From Chromera velia (lineage: Eukaryota; Sar; Chromeraceae): a stretch of 17,500 nucleotides of DNA. Positions within the stretch are counted from its first letter, which is position 1; each line of letters opens with the position of its first letter. A model generated the notes under the pieces. That model was given only the letters and a program-made list of their open reading frames with translations, ran no database searches and was not told the DNA's origin. Positions 1 to 10,657 of the stretch are shown piece after piece. A program made the translations under genes and the position numbers. Location: contig JAHBMJ010001375.1 in the NCBI GenBank assembly GCA_018398765.1, forward strand, positions 1 through 17,500, written 5' to 3'.

Positions 1-166
1 CAACCGGTTGTTGGGAACCAGAAAGAATTCATGCGCGCATTGCAAACTGCATGAGCGCTCTGCATGTGCGCGCGGTGCTTATTGCCTGACATCGCCTTGC
101 GCTCACGTTCTGAGGGAGTTCTGACAGGTCGTGTTGAAGATTCTGTTTTGCGCATGGGGCCTCAGG

Positions 167-174
167 TGCATGCA
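167..174. promoter_or_regulatory. TGCATGCA palindrome (distal)
   Basis: Perfect 8-base palindrome TGCATGCA about 1 kb upstream of the start codon. TGCATGC motifs are enriched in promoters of coccidian parasites. A role here is inference only, because the motif also resembles the common TGCAG splice-acceptor context in this window. Confidence 0.2.
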
Positions 175-1115
175 GTCCTAGACGTCTCGGTTCTGGAGAG
201 TCTTGGGTCCATTCGGAGTCCCTGAAAACCCTCTCACGATCTTCTTCTATCTTCTGCTGGACAGATGTGTGGGGGGGAAAGGCGTCGAGCTCCTGCTGGA
301 TTCGATCTGTCCACCAAGGATCTTCTGGTAAGTCGAAGTAAGTGGAGACGGCGTTAACGTAAGTCTGCGTAACTCTTGACAGAAGGAGACGGCGACAGAC
401 TTGAAAGTCAGCTCTACTTGCTCGCGTTTAAGTTCTCAGATGAACGCATTGTCCAGCGTATGAGAGGGAAGTGCTGACTTTCAGCACAGTCTCACGACCT
501 GTGCAAGCAAGTCAAGGGGTGTGGAAATCCTCTGCAGGCAGGTTGTTGTTCTGTCCCCTTTCTTTGGAATCCTGTGTACTTCTGTCTTCGCGGATGTCTG
601 TGTCTTTTCCCCCTTCTCTGACATCGCGCTTTGCATGAGCTCTCCGCTTCATCTCCCGTTACAGTACCTTTCTGGCTCTTGACTTCTGCTCCCTGCCCTG
701 GTTTATTTTTGCCCGTCTACGCTGTCACCGATCGAGGTCGTCGCATTTGTCTGCCGGCCTGTGTCTCTCTCAATCGTTCTGTGCCCGCCTTGCCTCATAT
801 GTCCCCGACTGCGCCTCTGGCCTCATCGCGTTGCCTCTCGTCGCCTTCCGCTTGCGCTCTCCCTTTCAATCGCTTGCCTTGCCCTTCCCTAGTTCCTTTT
901 GGGAGCCGTTCTACATGTGGTCCATCGGGTCCGGATGAGAAAATGTGGACAGCGGTAGTCTCCATTTTTGGTTCTATGTGTCGCTTCGTGGAAAAAATCC
1001 TGTAGTGTTTCGTTTTGTGCACAGCCTGTGAGCCTGCCAAAGAGCGGTACTGCTGTGCTGCATGGGCGTCCGTCTGTGTGCGCGCTTCCCGATCGAACGC
1101 ACTTCACTCTTGTAT

Positions 1116-1123
1116 TGCATGCA
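1116..1123. promoter_or_regulatory. TGCATGCA palindrome just upstream of the start codon
   Basis: A second perfect TGCATGCA lies about 50 bases before the ATG at 1173, the kind of position where this motif is enriched in apicomplexan promoters. No TATA-like element is obvious. A regulatory role is inferred from position and motif, not shown. Confidence 0.3.
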
Positions 1124-1172
1124 GCAACGAATTCTGAACTGAAGGGGAGAGGGAGAGGTTAAAAAGAAAAGA

Positions 1173-1243
1173 ATGTGCCGCCTGACAGCCGTGATCACCC
1201 ACGAGGACCCGATCCTCCTCGCGGACATCGTCACAAAACCTAG
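1173..1243 (+). CDS. DUG3-DUG2: Exon 1: start codon and catalytic Cys2 of the amidotransferase
   Basis: Reads [20 protein letters not shown] then TKP and a split Arg codon. Class II amidotransferases need the cysteine at position 2 (1176-1178), freed by removal of Met1, so this ATG must be the start. The [12 protein letters not shown] stretch matches the DUG3 family pattern of hydrophobic-Leu-x-Asp-hydrophobic followed by Arg-Pro. The exon ends in phase 2 at AG|GTGGGC. Confidence 0.88.
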
Positions 1244-1259
1244 GTGGGCCACTGAGCGA

Positions 1260-1305
<46 letters not shown>

Positions 1306-3013
1306 GGGGGNNGGGGGGGGGGGGGGGCTCGGGATGAGAGACATGGCCTCGCGGGGAGGGGTGGGGTGTGTGTGGATAAGCAGGAAAACCGGCAAGTGGG
1401 GGAGGCGCTTCGGTTGTCCGGTGATGCACAAGGCGTCTCTTTCTACGCTTCGCGACTTCCCTCCATCTTTTTGTTGGGTTTTTCGTACCTTGCTTGTTTC
1501 GGGTTTTCCGTCTTTCTGTGTTTTTCCCTTGCGCGCTTGCTGAATCGTTTTTGTTTCCTTTTTGAGCTCTCTATCGCTCCTCCTCCAAATCCTGACCTGC
1601 TTCCCTCTCCCCGCCTCTGCTGACGCGCTGCTGCTCCCGACCGACGTGCACATTCATTCTTACATGAATCCATGAATGCGCTGGCTGCAGGATGAGCATC
1701 ATTCATTCTTACATGAATCCATGAATGGCTGCAGGATGAGCATCATCCACCAGTCGTTTGACTGCAAGGTCGGTCGGTCCGTTGGGCGGGCGGGAGGTGC
1801 GGTCTGAGAGGGTGTTGCGTGTCTTTTTGTTGTTAGACTGCGCGTGTGACTTCAGGAAGTGTGTTCCTCTTGGACTCGGATTGAAGGGTAGAGGAAAGGA
1901 AAGGAAGGAAAGGAGAGATGTACAGAAGTGCTTGAAAGGATTCAGGTTCAAAAGGTGTCTGTCCGTTTAAAAGGCGGTCGTGAAGACCGAATGACGAGGA
2001 GACAGGCAGACAGAAAGCGAGAGAGAGGCGACAAGTCCTTTGTTTGTTTTCTGCCGTGAACACAGTCCTACAACCCTCAAATGATCGTGCCTGAAATGAA
2101 ATCGTCCGAGTGAAATGAATGCCCTGGCATTCAAATGGAAAGCTAGTGAGTCTTAGTCAATCCACCAACTTATGAAAGAATCCAACCACTGTGCAACCCC
2201 CAAGCAATCAATGAATCAAGCAGGAGAGACAGCACCACGATGCGCCGAGGGACGTCCACGAACAGTCTTCTCTCAACGGTACGTGGGTCGTTTATTCTGT
2301 TCTTTCGTTCGTTGGCTGGTTGGCTGGTCGGTCAGTCAGTCAGTCCGCCCGTCCGTCAGTCAGTCAGTCTTTCGGGTTGTCAGAGATAGTGCAGACCAGC
2401 AATGAAGAGATAAGGGCACAGATAAGTGAGTAAGTGAGTAACTAAGTTGCTGACTGAATGATTAAGTGCGTAAAGTACTGAGTAAGCCAACGATGAGACA
2501 GTGAGTGACTGAATGTGTGAGTGACTCAATGAGTCTCCGAGTGGATGGATGGAAAAGCCGCACGGTGAAAGAAAGATTGATTCATCCATCACCCGATGCG
2601 TGACACGCCGATCGAGAAGGCCAAACGATCGTCAATGGAAGAGAGAGAGGGGGGCTGTGCATGAGAAGGAGGGCGTTTTTGAGGGAAAGTCAGAACAGAA
2701 GCGTGAGCAAGAAAGAAAATATACAAGAGAACAGGCACACCGACGGAGCGTGTGTGTCTTTCTTTCACTACCCTCGCACCAATCACCCTGAGTGATGCGT
2801 CTTGCAGGAGATGGCTTCGGGGTCGGGTGGTATGCGCCTCCTCTGAGGGGGGATGGTTCGCGTCTGAGAAGAGAGAAAAGGGGAGAGGAAGCGGAGGAGT
2901 GCGATGACGAAATGGAACCATGTGTGTTCACGTCTCTGAAACCCGCATGGTCCGTTTGTTTATACCTCCAGGGCGCTTTCTGTTTTGCTTGTTTCCTTCT
3001 TTCTTGCTTTCTC

Positions 3014-3065
<52 letters not shown>

Positions 3066-4421
3066 TTCTTTCTTTCTTTCTTTCTTTCTTTTATTTGTTC
3101 GTTTCTTTTTTTTTTTGTATCGGCTCCACCGGAAGGAATCTGTTCTCTCCTCAGTCGTGCAGTCTCAGAAGAGACCTTCCAGCAGGACTTCCATCTGTTC
3201 TTGCAAGTCAAAGGGAAGTTTGCAGCCCTCCGCCTGTGTAGGAGTCTTTCTTGGACGGAGACATACACACATGCAGACAGACAGAAAGACATATTCCAGG
3301 CTGTACACCACCTGTGAAGGATATTCCTTCTGTGCATGCGTGAATAAGCGCAGGTCGGACCGAAACCTGTACAACATCGCGGAGAAGGTCTCCAGCCACC
3401 TGGTGTTTGCACACGTGCGCGCAGCGGCCCCGGGGAGCGGAATCTCGACCGAGCTCTCGTGCCATCCTTTTCGGTTTGGGCGATTTCTGTTCATGCACAA
3501 CGGCTTTATTGGGGATTTCGTGCGGCTCAGACGGTCAGTGAGGAAGGGTGGGAAGAAGGCAGTCGTGCATTCGGTTCATTTGGATGCAGACTGCTGCAGG
3601 TTTTCGTTTTTTTTAGGGTTTCTTCGTGAATTTTTGTTGTGCCCTCCTTTCTTTGGTTTCTTTTTTGTTGTCTGTCTCTGTGTGTGTCTATGTGCACTTG
3701 CGAGAGAGGAGAGAATGATGATGGATGGATGGATGGATGGATGGATGGATGGATGAATGGGTGGATGGATGGATGGATGGATGGATGGATGGATGGGTGG
3801 ATTGATGGATGGATAGATGGATGGATGGATGGATGGATGAATGGATGGATGGATGGATGGATGGATGAGCGGTTGGGTGGATTGATGGATGGATAGATGG
3901 ATGGATGGATGGATGGATGGATGAGCGGATGGGTGGATTGATGGATGGATAGATGGATGGATGGATGGATGAGCGGATGGGTGGATTGATGGATGGATAG
4001 ATGGATGGATGGATGAGCGGATGGGCGGATTGATGGATATGGATGGATGAATGGGTGGATGGATGGATGAGCGGATGGGTGGATTGATGGATGGATGGAT
4101 AGATGGATGGATGGATTGATGGATATGGATGGATGGATGGATGGATGGATGAGCGGATGGATGGATTGATGGATGGATAGATGGATGGATGGATGAGCGG
4201 ATGGGTGGATTGATGGATATGGATGGGTGGATGGACGGATGCAGGCCCCTCCTCGATCTCCTTAACGACGAGGCTCACTCGTTTGCCGTCTCCAACAGCT
4301 GCATCGACTCCGTTCTGCTCTTTGCACTGTTCATCAACCAACTCACGAGAGGACGTCAGTCGAAGGGAGAATCTCCAACATCTTCCTTGACGCCCTTTCT
4401 GAGATTGCTCCAGGACTGTAC

Positions 4422-4453
<32 letters not shown>

Positions 4454-6557
4454 TTGTCTTTCTTACTTTCTTTTTGTCTATTGCGTACACGAAGAGAAGA
4501 AGGGAGAAGAAGAAACATGTAGTCTGTTTGTCTGACTGACTGACCCCCCAACACATACCCTGGTTCTTTTTCTCATCGTGTGTTTGTCGACTGCAAGTAC
4601 CTGCGTGCAGCGTTTGGGAGTTACAACGCAGACGAGCTCCGTCTGATGCTCCAGAGAGCCCTCGCTGCCGTGACGACTGTTGTTGATGAGTTCGCAGTCG
4701 AAAGTCCCTCTCTGCTGAATTGTGTTGTCACTGACGGAGAGACGCTCCTTGCCTCGAGGTACGCTATCGGATTCGGTCGCGCACGTGCGAGAATTCGGTC
4801 GAAGCAAAAGGAGTCGCTTAGATCGGTCAGTGCTCTATCCCCGAGTCAGAGAAGTTGCAGTTCCGCATTTTGTATCGCTGCAGCAGTCGTTCTGGCAAGT
4901 CTGCCTCTTCACTGTTCTTGTACCTCACTCAAAAAAGGGTCCGCATTTGTGGAATGCAAGTGCTGTGGACCTCTCCGGGGGGGCCTTTTTTGGAGTTTCC
5001 GTAAATTGTTGTTTTCCGATTGATCTCTCTCACGATAGGCGTTTCGCTTTGCTGGCTCAGAAAAGAAGCATCGTTTGCATGAATTCGCTTGCCGCTGACA
5101 TGACCCTCTATAATTCGCGCGGTTTGCAGGGCGGTTGGGCTTCTTGTGCTGTCTGCAAAGCGCGAAGTGAAGACGGAGCGAGAGCAGGAGAGGGGAGAGA
5201 AGGCGCAAGGGGGGAAGGGGTGGGCGCCCAGGTGCTCTCAAATGGGAGTGTGCAGGCATCGACTGCGAAAGGAGGCGTAAGAGAAGACGGGTAGGTTGAT
5301 AGGGACAGCAATGAAACATATGTTACAAACGGACTTGCGATTGTCGTCCTTATTCATTCATACATCTATTTGACCCTGTCAGACTACTTGTATGTAGCTG
5401 CCTGTAGACCTTCTCTGTCCTGTATCTCCGGTGCAAATTCTGATCGAGGTGGAAGACATTCGAGATCACTGTAATGTTTGTTTTCGATCGTGCACATTCA
5501 AAAACAATTCAAGGACCGTATGTGTCTGTGTCCCCCCCATGCACATGAACGAACGTTCTTCCTTCCTTCAGCACGGACTTGGAGGAGGACGACGCGGGTC
5601 TCGGTGACTCTGCGAGAGAGATCGCGGCCTCTCTCTACTTTGCCAGTGGGACGCGGTGGGAGGCACAAGAGGGGGGGGACTATCGGATGGAGCACACTGA
5701 TAGACGGTCGGCATGTTTGCAGCCATATACAGAATGTACTACCAGTCAGTCGGCAGAAAAGACAAATCAATCCCATGAGGCGACCCCTTTTTGTTCTTTG
5801 AGTTCTGTTTTGTGTTGTGACTTTCAAAGTCTGGACATCGCAGTTTTTGTGTGTGTGTGCTGGAGGTTTCTTCTGTCCAGTCCACGATTTTTCTTTCGTC
5901 ACATGCGTATGAGCGGTGAGTGTGCATGCATTAGGTGTGCGATGTACCCGTTTATCTTGGAAGCCATCATTCACACGCCGCTCCCTCCGCTGCAGGAGTG
6001 ACGTCGCGATCGTGACATCTGAACCGCTGACTGAGGAGGCAGAGGTGTGTTTTGTCGATTTGTATTCAGACGTGTCGTTTAGGCTTCGGTAAAGAAAAAG
6101 CGAGAAAGGGCAATGTCAACATATCAATCCACTTCATGTTTCACTTTGGCCGTCAACGTGCTTTACTCGCATCTTCTTGCGTATGCGTCATTTCGAATTG
6201 CTGCTCGGCCTTCTGAACACCTGTCTTCTGACCCTCTCACGTGGCACTTAACAAGTGACTTCTCTTCTTTGGGAAGTTTTTTTTTATCCTGAGCGTTTCT
6301 CTATCTCCTCTTCTGAACTCGTTTCTCTAAAGAGAAACTCCAATCTGTGCTTGCTGTGTGTCTCTCCGCTACAGTCAATGCATTTCCTCTCTGTTCTTTG
6401 TATATCTAATGTCGACGGTCTTTTTGGATCCCCTGCTGCAGCCAATGTGAAGGAAACCTTGCTGTGCCTCTGAGCTGACCCTCCCGGCTACTGTCTGTCT
6501 TCTTTTTTCTCTCTCAATTATTCTTCGCTTCACCTCCCTTCTTCTTCCTGACTCTAT

Positions 6558-6588
<31 letters not shown>

Positions 6589-6761
6589 CTTGCTTCTGAT
6601 CAGAATTGGGTCCCTGTCCCTCCCAACCACATTGTTGTCGTCACAAGACGCATCGACGTGCTCGTACACCAATTGCCCGCGTGGACTCCTCCGCACAAGT
6701 GAGTGGGTCAGCTCTCTGCGCACATACTTTGAGCTTTGTTCTCTTTGTCTCCTTCTCCCTT

Positions 6762-6838
<77 letters not shown>

Positions 6839-6846
6839 CAGAGTCA

Positions 6847-6882
<36 letters not shown>

Positions 6883-6885
6883 CAG

Positions 6886-6923
<38 letters not shown>

Positions 6924-9900
6924 AGGGAGGGAGGGAGGGAGAGATGCACATGTGGGGTCCGTTTGGTTTTTGGGCGATCAGCTTGGCAGTGGACTGTTCC
7001 CATTTTTGAAGGAGGGCTGGGTTGACGTGAAAGGGTGCACAGCCGTTTCACTCATCTTCGAAGTTGATGCGCCTAGGTCTTTTGTTATACCCACCTCCGC
7101 CTGCGTTTGTCTGTTCACCTGAAGATCATCTCCTGACGCAGTAGGTTGTGTTTATTTGATTGAAAGTTGCTTTGGCTGTCTTCTTGCGTCTCGTCTGTAT
7201 CTTGATCAAATAGAAGCTCTCTGTGTGCATTTTCCTCTCTGCCATTTTCCTCTCTGCCTGTCTCCGTGTCCCCTTGCAGATACCCCGTGTGTCTGAAACA
7301 TTTTTCCCATTTCGGGTCTGCGTCTGCCTGTGTGCCCTCCCGTCTCCTTCCCCTGTCTCCCCCTGAGACCTCGGGGGCCGGTGGAGGGGGGGGGCCGTTT
7401 CTTGTGTCTGCCCAAATCGGTCAGGGTGACTTTCTGCAGCCAAGAGAGAGGGCAGAGAGGGAGGTGGGCTCACTGGAATTCCAGCAGAGACACACACAGG
7501 GTCATAAAAACAGAGGCGTCTTGGATCCTGCCGACGGGGAGACGGGAAGAAGTGTGCACCAACCAACGATAGCACACGACTGCGGACGAGCAGTCCCAAT
7601 GCCCCAAAGGAGCAGCGTCATCGCTCCCTATCCCCCGAGTGCGTTTGAGTCAGGTGCGATTTCTGAGAGCATCGACGCCCTGTCGTCCCGCCACGATGGG
7701 GGCTCCAGGATCCCGCGCGGCGCCTCCCTGCAGACGGAAGGTCTCACTCACGAGACTTCAGAGAACGCTCAACTGACCGATGAGGGTGGGAAGGGAGAAA
7801 AGGAAAAGGACAGAGACCGAATTTCTCTTCCTGCGCTTGCCTTCTCGCGAGTTTCCTCTCCATTTTCACAGGCCCTCCTGTCGACTGCCGGTCCCCTGGG
7901 GGGAGGAACAGACGAGAAGACAACCCACGGCGGGAGAATTGAGGCAACGCCTGTGCAGCTTCAACGCCAACAGATAGACGAGCACAGGACACACCCGAGT
8001 GCACAGCAGCACGTCCTCACTGGACACGAGGCAGCAGTGCTGTGTGTCACCAGACTGAGACTTGACGGCACAGATTATCTGGTGACTGGGGGGCAGGACG
8101 GATATCTCCGTGTGTGGGATGCCGCGGGATTCAGGTGCAAGGCCGCAGTGAGGGGGCACAAAATGGGCGTGTTGTCTCTTTGCAGTTGGGCGCAAGTCGA
8201 GAGAGGAAGCGCAGACCAGGTTGGCACCGAAAGACGTCATGCATTTATCGATAAAGGTTTTGCCTCTTCAGTGGGTTGGGCTGTCTGATATACAGATCCT
8301 GAAAGGAGTGAGTGTTCTTTCATTTCTGTCTCTGCCCCCCCCCCCTTCTTGGTGCTCTTGTGGGGGGGGGGTCTCTTCCAGTCTGCATTCTTGGAGTCAG
8401 CTTGTCTTGCGCGCTTTGTCGTGTTCTTCTCGCGTTTTACACAGACAGACAGACAGACAGATGTATTGAGAGGATCCTTTGTTCCTTCCCTTCCCTTGCA
8501 GATCGCTCGGGAGTGTGTCGATCACAATGATGAACGATGTGCGAACGGACTGGAGCCTCTGCCTGAAAGAGACGAGCAGGAACTCCAAGCATTTAGCTCA
8601 TCTGCACAGGGAGGAGGGGGTGGAGAGGAGGCTTTGTTCGAGATCCGGGAAATGGAAGATGAGCAGAAAGAGACGGAGGGGCGGAGAGATGAGGGGGAGG
8701 GGATTCGATCAATGGGAGTGAATCAGAAGCCCTCGAGAGTTTTTGTGATTTCTGGATCCTCAGACAACTGTTTGTGCATTTGGGATTTCTCAAATTGTCG
8801 GCGTTTCAGAGAGCAAGAGAAACGAGAGAGAGCGGGTGTGCGGTCAGCAAGCAGGCACCAATCCCAAATCGGCAGCTCCCCTCCTCGAAGCTCCAGACAG
8901 CCTTCCAAAGGGTCAGGAAGCAAAACAGGTCTTCCCTCTCTCGCCCCTTTCCCTCTGTCTTCAACTCAAAGTAGAGAAGACAAAGAAGATGAAAACGCAC
9001 AATCCCATTTGAACCGAGACTACCCCCCTTCCATTTCCATCCCAGCAGACCCGATTCTTCTCCTCCGGGTCAAGTTTTGGCCCTCCCAAGGAGACGTTCT
9101 GTCTCTGGAGATTTTTTCTCACCCCATCCACTCACACTCATTTGGTCATTCCAGTAAGAATCTGAGTGTCTACCCAAGACCCCCAATCTTGTTTGCGGGG
9201 TTTCAGACCACAGCGGTACTCCGAGTTGACCTCTTAGACCTCATACGCACAGCAGACGCTGCAAGGAGTGTGGCGGAACCGAGCAGCGGTGGGCCCAGGT
9301 CACCCACATACAGTGAGCCTGGGGTTACACCTTCCGTCGCATGTGGGGGGTTGAGGGGGTGTGCCAACGGTGAGCGTGGGGATCGAGAAAAAGTCCCTTC
9401 TGTCTCAACTTCCTCTCGTCCCCCCTCTCCCTCTGGTGGTCACGTGCAGTTGTGTCATGAGATTGTACTCGATCTTGACTTGTTCTCTCACAGCCGCCAG
9501 CAGGAACAAGCAAGAAAAAGGGAGAGAAGAGCAGCAGGACAAAAAGAGGCCTCTGCCTTCGCGCATGAGCAATGCGGTGATGGTGCTGCCGTGAAAGGAA
9601 GCGACAGGGGGCACCAGAAGAAGGAGAAAGAGAAGGAAAAGGAAAAGAGGAAGGAGGGAAATGCCTTTCTGAAGGGGGCACAGCTTCTGACAGGATTCGT
9701 GACGACACTCGGGTGTCCGATTTCGGAAATGGAAGAGTCAGTCAGTCGGCCCCTCGGGTTCGGTCGATCTCGGGTTCTTCTGTCTGTGTTTCTGTCTGCC
9801 AGTCTTCCAAGAGCATGCGGTCTGCCTGATTGTTCCCCGTCCGTCCTATGCAGTCGGTGCGTCCGATTTCTCATCTCAAGTACGATGGAAGAAAAATTGA

Positions 9901-10621
9901 AGGGATCTTCTGAGCTTCTCTCTCTTTTGGCGGCATGTTCTTTCCCCGGTTTCTCTCTCTTTTGGCGGCATGTTCTTGCCCCGGTTTCTCTCTCTTTTGG
10001 CGGCATGTTCTTTCCCCGGTTTCTCTCTCTTTTGGCGGCATGTTCTTGCCCCGGTTTCACAACTTTTTGCTATCCTATCTTGTCCGTTTTCTCCTCTCCC
10101 TGCAGAGCTTTGCACACCCTTGGAAGCGTGGGACACACACTTTCGGAGTTGCCACCCTGTGGTCCGGTACGGGAGAAAAGTGGTGGTGCCGGGGGCTCTA
10201 CAGGCCATCGTCGGTCTATGCGTCCCTCCGCCTGTTGTGTCCGAGGAGCCTGGGGCGGGGGTCGCCCTTTCCCCTTCCCGTCCGACCTTCCGGGTCTTCT
10301 GGGAGCGATTGGCAAGAGCGTGCGTCCCGTTGCGAGTCCAGTCTTCACCAGTCGAAACCTCGACACAGCACCCCAGACTGCAGATTACATGCCGACCAAG
10401 GGCGTGCCCTCGCACAGGGTGCCTCTGCACAGACGGCCTGCAATGGGCAACTCCCCGATGGAGGTTGTGATCAGGGGCTCTACGCTGCCGTACACAAAGC
10501 TGCACAGACATGTGGGGTTCGTGGAGAGTCTGGCTGTTTGTGGGAGGTCAGCGCGAGAGGGGAAGAGTGTGCTGCCTTTCTCTCTCTCTCTCTCTCTCTC
10601 TCTCCCTCTCTCTCTCTCTCC

Positions 10622-10657
<36 letters not shown>

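Larger units (their letters stand above)
1..1172. other. Upstream region, no recognisable gene
   Basis: No protein family, RNA gene or transposon could be recognised here. Short open frames exist on both strands (for example around 631-1005), but they show no motif and overlap each other. The stretch is mixed-composition DNA with several TGCATG-type motifs. It most likely holds the promoter and 5' untranslated leader of the gene starting at 1173, and possibly an upstream non-coding exon. Confidence 0.5.

Noticed and set aside
631-1429. Several overlapping open frames upstream of the gene
   Set aside because: No motifs, mutually overlapping on both strands, and one runs into the CA/G-run repeat with unknown bases.
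2792-3241. Open frame continuing past exon 4 into poly Phe-Leu-Ser
   Set aside because: The family match ends at the Trp codon split by the GTCCGT donor; the rest is translated TTTC repeat.
3717-4241. Possible CRISPR or regulatory array
   Set aside because: Tetranucleotide microsatellite with no spacer-repeat structure, in a eukaryotic intron.
3688-4554. Long minus-strand open frame of repeated Ser-Ile-His-Pro
   Set aside because: It is the reverse translation of the ATGG microsatellite inside intron 5, with no other sequence support.
4722-5294. Open frame through intron 7 with an acceptor-like TTTGCAG near 5129
   Set aside because: No amidotransferase similarity, and exon 7 and exon 8 already join in phase without it. 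A small extra exon cannot be fully excluded.
6590-7051. Arg-Glu / Ser-Leu repeat open frames on both strands
   Set aside because: Translations of the CT/GT/GA microsatellite in intron 10, overlapping in several frames.
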